A DNA stretch of 24,479 bases from an uncultured Roseburia sp. (GCA_900539115.1 UQAQ01000043.1:1-24479), one strand, 5' to 3'; positions 14,171-22,533 are shown, counted from the first letter of the stretch. A program made the numbers and translations. Notes: a model not told the origin generated them from the sequence alone.

Positions 14171-16692
14171 TTGCTTTCTCCTTTCAAAATCTTTTCTAAT
14201 TGCTGAAACATGGTACTTTCATCGTAATCTGACGGATTTAACGGTTTCTTTACCACAACATTTAATGGATATCTTCTATATTTATGCCAATCAAATAACT
14301 TTGGTTTATTCTCATGCCGAGAAAAAATTTCAAATCCTCCCTCAATATATATTGGCAATATAGAAACACCCGCTTCTCTTGCAATTTTGATAACTCCCTT
14401 TTTTAACGGGAGTAAACTTCCATCTCGTGAGCGGGCACCTTCTGGAAATATAATAGCATTCATCCCCTCTCTCAAACACTTCCTTACACGCGCAATTTCA
14501 GGATGTGTTCCCCTCTCCCTATCCACTGGAATACACCCTAATATTCGAAAAAAATGCTTAGAGTCGATTGCTCGCTCAGCCGCAGCTAAAGTCAAAAAAT
14601 CATGTTTATTCATATATTTTTGAATAGCAGTTAAAATCCATATAGGATCTAACGTACTTGTATGATTAGAACATATAATATAGGCTCCGTTTTGCGGAAT
14701 ATTCTCCGTTCCACTCACCTCAAATTTGTAAAATACTTTTGTTAAAAAGCGAAAAACGGATAAAATTCCCCTATCCCACATACGGCGTTTCATTGGATAT
14801 TGTTCCACATCATAAGATATGGTATTGGGGCTGTTTTTCCTGTCACCATCTACCATTTCACACAATTGTTCTATCGTCAATTGGGCTGAAATACAATTTG
14901 TCAAATCTTCTCCAAAATATTTTTCGATCTCCACACACAGTTCAAACAAATTTAGGGAATCAATTCCAAGATCATCTTCCAATATTGATTCTTTTTCTAT
15001 TTCTTCCCGTATGCCTAAGGATTGCAGTATGTCTTTGACTTCTTCAAACACACCCCGTTTTTTCTCTTTCTTTATCTTTTTCTTTTCCACCTTGCTCTGC
15101 TGTTCACGCAGTTTATATCGCTGTACTTTTCCAATCGATGACAACGGGATTTTCTCAACAAACCGCACCTCATCAATCCGATAATCCCCTCCCAGTTCTT
15201 TGGAACGCTCCTTTATTTTTTCTTTGAACAGACCGGTGTCTTTTACGGAACTTTTTTCCACAAAAAATACCACTTCATCATAACCAGCATCCACTATCGG
15301 CACTCCCACGCAGGCAGCCACAGCATTTTCCGGCAGATATCCGGCATATAAATTTTCCATCTGTTCCGGCGAGATCTTCTCCCCATTTCGAAGATGAATA
15401 CTTTCTTTACTTCTGCCTGTAATATATAAATAGCCTTCCGAATCGCAATATCCCAGATCCCCCGTCTTAAAATATCCCTCTTCATAGGCTTCTTCCGTCG
15501 CTTTTTCATCACGAAAATATCCTTTCATATGACACGGAGTCTTTATCTGGACTTCTCCTATCCCATTGGCATCGGGGTTCTGTATCCGGACAGAAATTTC
15601 CGGAAATGCGGTTATCTTTCCCACCGAATCTGACGGAAACCGGTCTTTCACTGTTGTCGTTATCATAGGAAGATTCATCTCGGTAGAAGCATAGATATTC
15701 ATCCAATAATATCCCATATTCTGGAAGAACTCACTCACTTCCTTACTGCATTTTCCACCTCCTACGCACAAGTATTTCATATTTTCTCCAAACACTTGAA
15801 CATGGATCTTTTTCAAAAACACTTTTCCTAAATTCAGATTACTTTTCTTCTTTATCCACCCACAAAGTCGAATAATTTTTTCCAAGACTTCTTTTTCTTT
15901 TATGCTATCCATTATTTTCTTTTGTATCGTCTCATAAACTTTAGGAACCATTCCAAAAGCATTTGGTTTGTACTTTTGAAATCCCTGCATCAATCTCACC
16001 GAATTGGCATTTTCCAAAAGTCCAATTTGCGCTCCTCCTAAAAACAGTGCAAAAAAAGTAGAAAGTCCGGAAACATGGAACATTGGAAACACCAATAAAT
16101 GTTGAATGTCATTTGTTCCAAATGCCCGAAGAAGCAGTTCCGCTGATTTCATCTGCGCTTCATATGTTATCATAACGCCTTTGGGTTCACTTGTTGTTCC
16201 CGAGGAATAAAGAATCGTCAGTACATCAAGATCCCGGTCTTCCGATGGAGTCCATGGATAGGTTCTGTTTATAAATAAACCGCTTGTTTTTATATCAAAA
16301 ACCGGATACTCCTTTTCCCATTTATGGGCATAATTCCGGTATATTTCCGCATCGCATACAATTCCTCTTATCTCTGATTTTCGTACAAAAAAGTCCAATT
16401 CTTCCTCCGGTAATTCCGGATTGATTATGACGCTGACCGCACCAAATACCGCAAGTGCAGTAACCGCAGCATAAACATAGGGGGATAACGGTGCCATGAC
16501 AAGAATACGGTTTCCTTTCCGGATCGGACTGTTTTTATAAGCCAATATTCTTTCCTTTGTTTGTTTCCAAAAGTCTTTGTATGTCCAATTTTCTTCGGAA
16601 TCATCTTCTTTCATATACGTTATAAAGGTTTTATCCTTGTATTTTTCACATACACTTTTAATCTTCTCTGCGAACTTTTCCTGCATAGTCAT
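14167..16692 (-). CDS. AMP-dependent acyl ligase - ACP - PlsC acyltransferase fusion
   Basis: An 841-residue three-domain protein. Residues about 1-535 are an acyl-adenylating enzyme: YSSGTTSEPKG (A3, near 162-172), YASTE, YFKTGDLG and the catalytic Lys in SSIGKVQR near 522. A very basic linker (KKKIKKEKK) leads to an acyl carrier domain with the phosphopantetheine site DLGIDSLNLF (Ser near 579). Residues about 640-841 are a PlsC acyltransferase with NHTSTLD and FPEGARSRDG. One chain could therefore activate a fatty acid, load it on its own ACP and transfer it to an acceptor at the membrane. E. coli Aas has the related activities in the opposite order and without an internal ACP. The ATG at 16692 has GAGGAG about 11 nt upstream; a GTG at 16701 is too close to it. 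It heads a three-gene operon. Confidence 0.9.
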   Translation of the reverse strand: MTMQEKFAEKIKSVCEKYKDKTFITYMKEDDSEENWTYKDFWKQTKERILAYKNSPIRKGNRILVMAPLSPYVYAAVTALAVFGAVSVIINPELPEEELDFFVRKSEIRGIVCDAEIYRNYAHKWEKEYPVFDIKTSGLFINRTYPWTPSEDRDLDVLTILYSSGTTSEPKGVMITYEAQMKSAELLLRAFGTNDIQHLLVFPMFHVSGLSTFFALFLGGAQIGLLENANSVRLMQGFQKYKPNAFGMVPKVYETIQKKIMDSIKEKEVLEKIIRLCGWIKKKSNLNLGKVFLKKIHVQVFGENMKYLCVGGGKCSKEVSEFFQNMGYYWMNIYASTEMNLPMITTTVKDRFPSDSVGKITAFPEISVRIQNPDANGIGEVQIKTPCHMKGYFRDEKATEEAYEEGYFKTGDLGYCDSEGYLYITGRSKESIHLRNGEKISPEQMENLYAGYLPENAVAACVGVPIVDAGYDEVVFFVEKSSVKDTGLFKEKIKERSKELGGDYRIDEVRFVEKIPLSSIGKVQRYKLREQQSKVEKKKIKKEKKRGVFEEVKDILQSLGIREEIEKESILEDDLGIDSLNLFELCVEIEKYFGEDLTNCISAQLTIEQLCEMVDGDRKNSPNTISYDVEQYPMKRRMWDRGILSVFRFLTKVFYKFEVSGTENIPQNGAYIICSNHTSTLDPIWILTAIQKYMNKHDFLTLAAAERAIDSKHFFRILGCIPVDRERGTHPEIARVRKCLREGMNAIIFPEGARSRDGSLLPLKKGVIKIAREAGVSILPIYIEGGFEIFSRHENKPKLFDWHKYRRYPLNVVVKKPLNPSDYDESTMFQQLEKILKGESK

Positions 16693-16729
16693 TATGTACA
16701 CTACTCCTCTGCTAAACTTTTTTATTGCT

Positions 16730-16735
16730 ATTATA
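16730..16735 (-). promoter_or_regulatory. Probable -10 box of the lipid operon
   Basis: TATAAT on the minus strand (complement of 16730-16735), 38 nt before the start codon. No good -35 is visible; the upstream bases are an A/T-rich run with two TTCCG-like repeats. Confidence 0.4.
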
Positions 16736-16834
16736 CTAAGAAAAGTTCCGGTTTTTTTTCCGTTTTTTTCACTTTTGACTTAAAAGGGATAAATTTTTGA
16801 TTTTTAAAAAAAATTTAGAATATACAAGGAAATT

Positions 16835-17788
16835 TTATTGCTCACCCTCCTCTAAAAACTCCCATCGCAGCTGTCTGTCGATCCAGCTTTTCTGCGATGC
16901 TTCATGTATCATATCCCCCGGCATCTCTCCACCGATCAAAAACAGCGAATTGGGATCATGCTTTTTTCTATTTTCCTGCACAAATGCCGGATTCGTATTG
17001 GCATAACAATATCGGCATAAATGACTGCATGTATCATAAGCTCCAATATCTACACCAAGAAGGCAGGCACAAGCACCATTTCTTTGATTCAGCTTTCTCT
17101 TTGGCACTTCCAGCCTATTGTGAAGAGCTGTCTCAAAAGTCTTTACAGTCATGCAGCCGGAACAGTCTGCTCCAAATTTTTCCAGTTCGTTTCCCTCCGC
17201 GCAGGGTTTGATGACCATTCCGTAACGGCCTGCAATCTCTATAAATGCCTTTCCTATCGTCATTCGATCTTCCTTTGCTACAATTCTCGCCTCCGGAAAA
17301 TTTTTCTGCACCTTTTTGTAAAGATCAATAAAACTGATCACGCATGTCTTAGTATAGCCACAAAGAGTACGAGCCATTTTTTCAAATTGTGATATATGCC
17401 AATTCACAGAGTGTACGGGATCTACCAGAATTGGGTCATACCGCCATCCCACACTGTTTATTCCTACCATATCGGACAGCTGCTTAAAATGTTCCATGAC
17501 AATTTCTTTATCCGGAACATTTGGCTCAATATCCCTGCCATATGGCGTAATCGTTACAAACCAATACTGTCCGTAAGGTTTTAATGCGTCCATATGGGAC
17601 AGCATCGGTGCCGGATTTTTTGTACAAAATGCGATCAGATCTACAACCTCCGGCGAAAGACTGTACTTCGTCACCTGACTGGGATTGTACGGATTTCTCA
17701 CACATACCATGCCCTCTTGGATTCTGTGCAAAAACCACTCGGAGTAAAATGCCGGTATGTCCGTTCTCATTCCTGTATGAATAATCAT
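16835..17788 (-). CDS. DUF1848 family protein, SPL/radical-SAM-like
   Basis: A 317-residue protein of DUF1848. Features of the family are GMRTDIPAFYSEWF at the N-terminus, RNPYNPSQVT near 31, WFVTITPYG (76-84), WRYDPI and a Cys-rich C-terminal half. The latter has C209 and C212, then CAC at 240-242, then CSHLCRYC at 254-261, which has the CX3CX2C spacing of a radical-SAM iron-sulfur site, but placed unusually close to the C-terminus. A second pattern, CX2C, suggests more metal binding. Its activity is not established. AAAGGA precedes the start, 21 nt after the DUF4143 ATPase, so the two probably form one transcript. Confidence 0.85.
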   Translation of the reverse strand: MIIHTGMRTDIPAFYSEWFLHRIQEGMVCVRNPYNPSQVTKYSLSPEVVDLIAFCTKNPAPMLSHMDALKPYGQYWFVTITPYGRDIEPNVPDKEIVMEHFKQLSDMVGINSVGWRYDPILVDPVHSVNWHISQFEKMARTLCGYTKTCVISFIDLYKKVQKNFPEARIVAKEDRMTIGKAFIEIAGRYGMVIKPCAEGNELEKFGADCSGCMTVKTFETALHNRLEVPKRKLNQRNGACACLLGVDIGAYDTCSHLCRYCYANTNPAFVQENRKKHDPNSLFLIGGEMPGDMIHEASQKSWIDRQLRWEFLEEGEQ

Positions 17789-17809
17789 TTTGCCACATCC
17801 TTTAAAACA

Positions 17810-19117
17810 CTAGTCTCTCAAGCAGCCGATGGGAACAATCTTAACTCCCGAATCGGTTGTATATGCCATATTGGCATTTGCACAGATTACAATCAATGCA
17901 GATGGTTCCCGATACACATCACGTGGGTGTTTCTCGTTTTGCAATGCTGTGTCATTATATCTTCGTATTACTTCTTTAAATCTTAATAATGATTTTTCTG
18001 CTTCCGGTATTTTATTTACCCCCACTTTTACCTCAATAAGTGCATATCTTCCATCTGCCATTTGGTATACTGCATCTGCTTCTAATCCTGTATCATCGGT
18101 ATAGTGCAGTAGTCGTGCATTGTGTTTTTCAGCATAAACCAGCAAATCTCTTAATACTGTATTTTCAAAAACATGACCAAATAAATCTAAATCGTTAATA
18201 AAATATTTTGGCTCAATTCCAAGAGCCGCCAAACCGATGGACGGATCAATAAATATGTGTTTTTTAGCAGATCGAATTGCTGTTTTTGAACGAAGGTGCG
18301 GTGTCCATGCGTCAATATCCCGGACTACAAATAACGTCTCTAACGCCTCGACATAGGATGCCAGCGTCACATCTGTAACATTCTGCGTTGCTTTTACATC
18401 CGCAAAAATATTCTTCCTTTTTGCTGTAGTTGCCATATTTCTTGCATATGACCACAATAATGTTCTTGCCCATTCCGGATTTCTATTTACCCCATCAATA
18501 GCAGATATATCCTTTTGATAAATCTGCCTATAATAATCTTTTGCGATTTCCAATTTTGCACTATCCTTTGTCAATGCCATACATCTGGGCCAGCCACCTC
18601 TACAGGCAGCGAAAAACAATTGTTCCAAATTCGTTTCCGACAGGATCCCGTCAATATCATAATTTTCATCTTCAAGAATTTTCGATAAGGATATCTTGCC
18701 ATTTGATTCCCCGGTTTCAAATAAAGTCATCGGATACATCGTTACTTCAGTTATTCTTCCGGTTCCCGTATGAGGAGTATTAATTTTTTTGCTTGCAGAA
18801 CCGGTCAAATAAAACTCCCCCACATTTTCAGGATTATCGTCACATGCTTTCCTTATCGTTCCCCATATTTTTACTGCGTCCTGCCACTCGTCAAACAAAA
18901 TTGGTTTTGGGTTTTTTAAAAATAATTTAGGAGCCGTTTCCGCTACCGCAAGATACCCGTCTCTTTTATCTTCATCCTGAAACTCAATAATCGTTTTCGA
19001 ACGTTCCTTGGCTGTTCTTGTCTTTCCACATCCTTTTGGACCTGTTATACTGATTGCATTAAATGCTTCTGTTCTTCGATCTATTACATCATCGACAATT
19101 CTTCGGATATATTTCAT
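17810..19117 (-). CDS. AAA_14/DUF4143 ATPase (1)
   Basis: A 435-residue ATP-binding protein. The Walker A motif GPKGCGKT is at 26-33, Walker B-like PILFDEWQD near 73-81, and a sensor-like YLTGSA follows. The C-terminal DUF4143 half ends with a PD-(D/E)XK-like core, EADAVYQMADGRYALIEVK. The family is abundant in Clostridia and archaea and its job is poorly known. AAAGGAG lies 10 nt before the ATG. A promoter with TTGCAT and TATAAT lies at 19145-19174, directly after the 23-bp tandem array. The DUF1848 gene follows by 21 nt. A second ATPase of the same family lies at 19757, with little obvious sequence similarity outside the motifs, so the pair is probably not a recent duplication. Confidence 0.88.
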   Translation of the reverse strand: MKYIRRIVDDVIDRRTEAFNAISITGPKGCGKTRTAKERSKTIIEFQDEDKRDGYLAVAETAPKLFLKNPKPILFDEWQDAVKIWGTIRKACDDNPENVGEFYLTGSASKKINTPHTGTGRITEVTMYPMTLFETGESNGKISLSKILEDENYDIDGILSETNLEQLFFAACRGGWPRCMALTKDSAKLEIAKDYYRQIYQKDISAIDGVNRNPEWARTLLWSYARNMATTAKRKNIFADVKATQNVTDVTLASYVEALETLFVVRDIDAWTPHLRSKTAIRSAKKHIFIDPSIGLAALGIEPKYFINDLDLFGHVFENTVLRDLLVYAEKHNARLLHYTDDTGLEADAVYQMADGRYALIEVKVGVNKIPEAEKSLLRFKEVIRRYNDTALQNEKHPRDVYREPSALIVICANANMAYTTDSGVKIVPIGCLRD

Positions 19118-19144
19118 AACACGTACACTCCTTTTCTATTACTT

Positions 19145-19174
19145 ATTATAACACTTCCAATAGACTTTATGCAA
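19145..19174 (-). promoter_or_regulatory. Promoter of the first DUF4143 ATPase
   Basis: On the minus strand TTGCAT (complement of 19169-19174), 18-nt spacer, TATAAT (complement of 19145-19150). The same hexamers serve the second ATPase. The 23-bp repeat array begins 5 bp upstream of the -35 box. Confidence 0.65.
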
Positions 19175-19179
19175 GAGCG

Positions 19180-19294
19180 TTTTATGTTTTTCGGCAGTTC
19201 TATTTTACTTTTTTCGGAAAATCCATTTTATGTTTTTCGGCAAATTCATTTTATGTTTTTCGGCAGTTCTATTTTATATTTTTCGGATAAATTC
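19180..19294. repeat. Five-copy 23-bp tandem repeat
   Basis: Units start at 19180, 19203, 19226, 19249 and 19272, an exact 23-bp period, each opening TTTTA and carrying TTTTTCGG. Units 1 and 4 are identical; units 2 and 5 are most diverged. Unit 5 contains the last codons and stop of the HIT gene (19274). Unit 1 abuts the promoter of the ATPase gene. Confidence 0.9.
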
Positions 19295-19735
19295 CTTCAT
19301 CCGTTGATATATCGTCTCCCGGTCTTCCTCTGAAATCTGCCCGTTTTTTCGCACAGCATAGTGATGACCAAATTCTTCATCTGTATAACTATTTTCATTA
19401 ACTGCCACTGGTTTTCGAAACCTCGGTCGTACATGTATGTGCAGATGTGGATTTGGCTGAGATTCTTTATAAAAGCTATTCATCAAACAACTCCAGTTAC
19501 ACATTTCTGCTCCAAGAACAGATTCCATACATAACTCCGTTTTCTTAACAATCTCCCCCAATTCACCCCATTCTTCTATCGTAAGTTCTGAAAGGGAAGC
19601 ACAATGTCTATTGCAAACAAGGATACACCGCCCGATATAATCTTGTTCATCCGCCAAATAAACTGACCAATATTGGCTTTGAAACAATAAATACTTTTTT
19701 TCTTTCTCTGACACCTCACACCAGTTACAAGTCAT
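19274..19735 (-). CDS. HIT family hydrolase
   Basis: A 153-residue histidine-triad protein, predicted to hydrolyse nucleotide phosphoanhydrides or phosphoramidates such as dinucleoside polyphosphates or adenylylated compounds. The signature HLHIHV lies at 97-102 inside PNPHLHIHVRPRF, with an N-terminal CNWC pair as in some Zn-binding HIT proteins. It is longer than the minimal HIT fold through a C-terminal helical region. AGGAGG lies 7 nt before the start and the second ATPase ends 21 bp upstream, so the two are likely co-transcribed. Its final codons (EFIRKI) are encoded within the last unit of the 23-bp array, so the array may have grown from this gene's end. Confidence 0.87.
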   Translation of the reverse strand: MTCNWCEVSEKEKKYLLFQSQYWSVYLADEQDYIGRCILVCNRHCASLSELTIEEWGELGEIVKKTELCMESVLGAEMCNWSCLMNSFYKESQPNPHLHIHVRPRFRKPVAVNENSYTDEEFGHHYAVRKNGQISEEDRETIYQRMKEFIRKI

Positions 19736-19756
19736 ATACTATCCTCCTGTAAAAAA

Positions 19757-20953
19757 TCATTCCAACAGCAGCCAGTCTGCTATATCATAGATTGTAATTC
19801 CTTCATAACTATATTGAGGATGCTTCGTCCTCGCAATGATCATTTTCGGATAAGCATCTCGAATACGAAGAAGCGGCGAGCATTCTCTTTCAAACGTTTC
19901 CTCGGCCGAAATATTATCGCTTACCTGAATATAAATTTTTTCACTTCCTCTTTGTGCAACAAAATCAATCTCTTTCTCATATAATTTTCCTACATAAACA
20001 TCATATCCTCGACGCAGCAGTTCAAGACAAACCATATTTTCATAAACCCTGCCATAATCCATGTTTCGGTTTCCAAGTATTGCATATCGAATTCCCGAAT
20101 CACACAAATAAAACTTTTCAGAGCTTTCAAGATATTTTTTACCTCGAATATCATAGCGTTTAATATTGTAAAACACAAATGCATTACATAAATACTTAAT
20201 ATACTTTCCTATCGTAACATGATTGGCCGGGATATCATTCGCTGTCAGCAATTTACTGACTTTATTGGGAGACGTCAAATTACTGATATTATCCATCAAA
20301 AACTCACACAGTCGCTGCAAAATCAGCGTGTCCGGCAAAGCATATTTCTGCACAAGATCTCTGGTCACAATCGTTTCATAAACTTCTTTTATATAATTTA
20401 TTCTATCTTTTTCCGTGTTATAAGCATAAGATCCAGCCAGACCGCCTTTTGTCGTATACTCTTCAAACAACTTTTCTTTGTCCATAATTTCATCAAAATA
20501 CTGACAATATTCTCCAAAGCTAAATGGAAATACATGTATTTCAATATATCTTCCAGTAAAAAGAGTTGCCAGATCCGCACTAAGCAGAAAAGCATTCGAC
20601 CCCGTAATATAAATATCATACTTTCCTTTCGCATACAAACTGTTTATCGCCAATTCAAACTGCGGACACATCTGAACTTCATCCACAAAAAGATAATTTG
20701 TTTTTCCCTCTTGAAAATGCTCTTCTACATAAGAATGAAGGGCATGATACTCCTTCACGCTTTCATAATCCAAATCCATAAAATCAATGAATATAATATT
20801 GATATTTTCACAATGGCTTTTCAGATATTGAATATATGCCTGCATCAATTTTGATTTCCCGGATCGACGTATCCCGGTAATAATTTTGATGTCCGGTGTG
20901 CCGTTCAAACCAATAATTCTGTCCAAATATTTTTTTCTTATAATCGTTTTCAC
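19757..20953 (-). CDS. AAA_14/DUF4143 ATPase (2)
   Basis: A 398-residue ATP-binding protein with Walker A GIRRSGKS at 27-34, Walker B YLFVDEVQ near 97-104, YITGSNAFLLS as sensor region and a C-terminal DUF4143 part with a decayed-looking nuclease core (KEIDFVAQRGSEKIYIQV). The start is GTG at 20953, chosen because MKTIIRKKYLDRIIG matches the usual N-terminus; the ribosome binding site is weak (GGGG about 9 nt away). The promoter at 21015-21043 is bracketed by two 39-bp repeat operators, so expression is probably tightly controlled. HIT follows in the same direction. The function of the family, which is sometimes suggested to be toxin- or mobile-element-related, is not settled. Confidence 0.88.
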   Translation of the reverse strand: MKTIIRKKYLDRIIGLNGTPDIKIITGIRRSGKSKLMQAYIQYLKSHCENINIIFIDFMDLDYESVKEYHALHSYVEEHFQEGKTNYLFVDEVQMCPQFELAINSLYAKGKYDIYITGSNAFLLSADLATLFTGRYIEIHVFPFSFGEYCQYFDEIMDKEKLFEEYTTKGGLAGSYAYNTEKDRINYIKEVYETIVTRDLVQKYALPDTLILQRLCEFLMDNISNLTSPNKVSKLLTANDIPANHVTIGKYIKYLCNAFVFYNIKRYDIRGKKYLESSEKFYLCDSGIRYAILGNRNMDYGRVYENMVCLELLRRGYDVYVGKLYEKEIDFVAQRGSEKIYIQVSDNISAEETFERECSPLLRIRDAYPKMIIARTKHPQYSYEGITIYDIADWLLLE

Positions 20954-20963
20954 TTTTCAGCCC

Positions 20964-21002
20964 CACTTTCAAAAAATAAATTTTTTTGTATTTTTGAAAC
21001 CG
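20964..21002. promoter_or_regulatory. 39-bp operator copy downstream of the ATPase-2 promoter
   Basis: Contains the inverted arms TTTCAAAAA and TTTTTGAAA. It matches the copy at 21049-21087 at 32 of 39 positions, both opening CACTTTCAAAAA. It lies between the -10 box and the start codon, close to the ribosome binding site. Confidence 0.7.
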
Positions 21003-21014
21003 TTTTCTACTTTT

Positions 21015-21043
21015 ATTATACCCTCTTGTGGCAATATATGCAA
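21015..21043 (-). promoter_or_regulatory. Promoter of the second DUF4143 ATPase
   Basis: On the minus strand TTGCAT (complement of 21038-21043), 17-nt spacer, TATAAT (complement of 21015-21020). It sits exactly between the two 39-bp repeats. Confidence 0.75.
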
Positions 21044-21048
21044 GAAGT

Positions 21049-21087
21049 CACTTTCAAAAATGCAATTTTTTTACATTTTCGAAAGCG
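21049..21087. promoter_or_regulatory. 39-bp operator copy upstream of the ATPase-2 promoter
   Basis: Same repeat as 20964-21002 with inverted arms CTTTC...GAAAG. A further truncated copy with arms ATTTGAA (21095-21101) and TTCAAAT (21113-21119) lies next to it and shares TTACATTTTC. Confidence 0.7.
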
Positions 21088-21123
21088 GCTTCTGATTTGA
21101 ATTTCTTACATTTTCAAATATTC

Positions 21124-21750
21124 TTAGTACCCCAGTGTATCGTTTACCAAAATCACATGGATTCTTCCCTCATGACGGGAATATCTCGTAATCAAAAACT
21201 GACAGCATATCGTATCCGGAGACTTACAATCTGCACATTTACCGGTCACTTTACATGGTGTTTTCACATCAAACCGCTGTGCATTTGCCGGTGCAGCCAC
21301 ATTTCTGGCGCGCTTCATCGCCTCATCCAGATCGGAGCAGATCTTATTCATACCGACAATAAATACAACCTTTTTCGGCCCCTGTGCAATACAAGAAACA
21401 CGGTTCGAATTTCCATCAATATTTACCATAATTCCGTCATTGGTCATTGCATTGGCACTCGAAAGAAAAACATCGGCATCATAAGCTGCCATCAGGCTTT
21501 CACGCGGTGTCATATTGGAACGGTCAATATAGTTGTAGTCGCCTTCTTCCAACGCCTGAATCAGGCCGATTTCATGTGCACTCTGGCAACCGCCCATCGC
21601 TACAGTGCTTCCTTTTCCAATTACTTCCAGTGCCTTTTTCACCGCTTCTTCTTTGTCTGCAGCATAATAACCTGTCATATTTCTGGACTCTAATCCTTTG
21701 ATCACCGTCTGCGCCAAAATCTCATTTCTTTTTCTCATATTTTCGTTCAT
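21124..21750 (-). CDS. LUD-domain (lactate utilization/DUF1121) protein
   Basis: A 208-residue cytosolic protein of the LUD/LutC-related family, whose LutABC members oxidise lactate; stand-alone members such as this are uncharacterised. Typical stretches are GSTVAMGGCQSAHEIGL (47-63), DVFLSSANAMTNDG (93-106) and VFIVGMNKI (129-137). A C-terminal cysteine cluster (C166, C172, C175, C182, C183) could bind metal. The start is the ATG 8 nt after AGGAGG; an open frame extends 28 codons further without support. The 38-bp gap to the preceding gene contains one copy of a 23-bp repeat (21756-21778). No other lactate genes are present. Confidence 0.85.
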   Translation of the reverse strand: MNENMRKRNEILAQTVIKGLESRNMTGYYAADKEEAVKKALEVIGKGSTVAMGGCQSAHEIGLIQALEEGDYNYIDRSNMTPRESLMAAYDADVFLSSANAMTNDGIMVNIDGNSNRVSCIAQGPKKVVFIVGMNKICSDLDEAMKRARNVAAPANAQRFDVKTPCKVTGKCADCKSPDTICCQFLITRYSRHEGRIHVILVNDTLGY

Positions 21751-21755
21751 TTTTT

Positions 21756-21778
21756 GTATCCTCCTGATAAAAAATTTT
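21756..21778. repeat. 23-bp direct repeat, copy at LUD ribosome binding site
   Basis: Starts GTATCCTCCTGATAAAA on the plus strand and is identical to 22627-22649. It contains the ribosome binding site of the LUD gene. Confidence 0.85.
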
Positions 21779-21787
21779 ATTTCTTTA

Positions 21788-22447
21788 TTATGCTTTAGCA
21801 AATAAATTTTCCGGGTCACACCCTTTTTCTCCATTTTTTAATGCATTTACCTCTGAAACACAGAACCTAACACATTTCTTTATATATTGTTCAATAACAT
21901 CCCATGTATATATATCCAAATTCTCTTTATCACACGGGATTGCGTCAAACCACTGCTTGAAATTGTTCTCTCCAATAAGCAGTTTTTCCGCAGAAATTTC
22001 ATCAATTGGAATTTCTATTTCCGCAAAATCTATTCTTTTCAAATGAAACTCCTTAATCAGGAGATAATTTAGCCGGTTATAATCCCGATATCCTCTTTGA
22101 TACGCCAATTTCTTTTCTTCCCCCTGATAACACCGAACATACTTATCCGCCATCTCATGAAACCAAAGGGCATCCTGCAACAAATGACAATAATACCCTA
22201 ATACAAAATCATTGGCAAAGATCTGTTTTTCATATTTATCTGTAAATTTTTTCCAATTAATTCCTTTTCTCATTTTATCTTCGGATTCCCCCCCAAAATG
22301 AGCTGTATCATACGTTCCATCTTCATGAGAAGAGGCATCCGGTCCCAGCACAGCCCCCAATAAAAACGGCACTGCATTTTGCACCTTCAACTCGTTCAGC
22401 AGTAAATTTGAAATCGAATAATGAATCATTGCTGAAGCCAATGTCAT
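21788..22447 (-). CDS. Zinc-dependent phospholipase C-like protein (putative)
   Basis: A 219-residue protein that resembles the Zn-dependent phospholipase C/S1-P1-like fold in its N-terminal half: MIHYSISNLLL near the start, PFLLGAVLGPDA, YDTAHFGG and FVLGYYCHLLQDALWFHEM supply spaced His and Asp residues suited to metal binding. No signal peptide is visible, unlike secreted phospholipases. Start choice is uncertain: AGGAGG sits only 1 nt before the ATG at 22447, whereas a TTG at 22441 lies at an ideal 7 nt, and ATG at 22429 is 19 nt away. It has its own promoter, a copy of the one before fic. The LUD gene follows by 37 bp. Confidence 0.65.
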   Translation of the reverse strand: MTLASAMIHYSISNLLLNELKVQNAVPFLLGAVLGPDASSHEDGTYDTAHFGGESEDKMRKGINWKKFTDKYEKQIFANDFVLGYYCHLLQDALWFHEMADKYVRCYQGEEKKLAYQRGYRDYNRLNYLLIKEFHLKRIDFAEIEIPIDEISAEKLLIGENNFKQWFDAIPCDKENLDIYTWDVIEQYIKKCVRFCVSEVNALKNGEKGCDPENLFAKA

Positions 22448-22533
22448 CCCTCCTAGTTCTTCTCTATCCGCAGTTTGTCAGCTTAGTTCCAACGTGGTAT
22501 ATCTTTCTAATATACTATTTTACTGTAATTAAA

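Noticed and set aside
19180..19294. CRISPR array
   Set aside because: The 23-bp units are contiguous with no unique spacers and no cas genes are nearby.
20219..20854. 211-codon plus-strand frame opposite the second ATPase
   Set aside because: Shadow; the opposite strand has Walker motifs and family-wide similarity.
17810..20953. Recent duplication of the two DUF4143 ATPases
   Set aside because: Lengths differ and similarity by eye is confined to general ATPase motifs.
21028..21693. 221-codon plus-strand frame opposite the LUD gene
   Set aside because: Covers the ATPase promoter repeats and the antisense of a recognised family.
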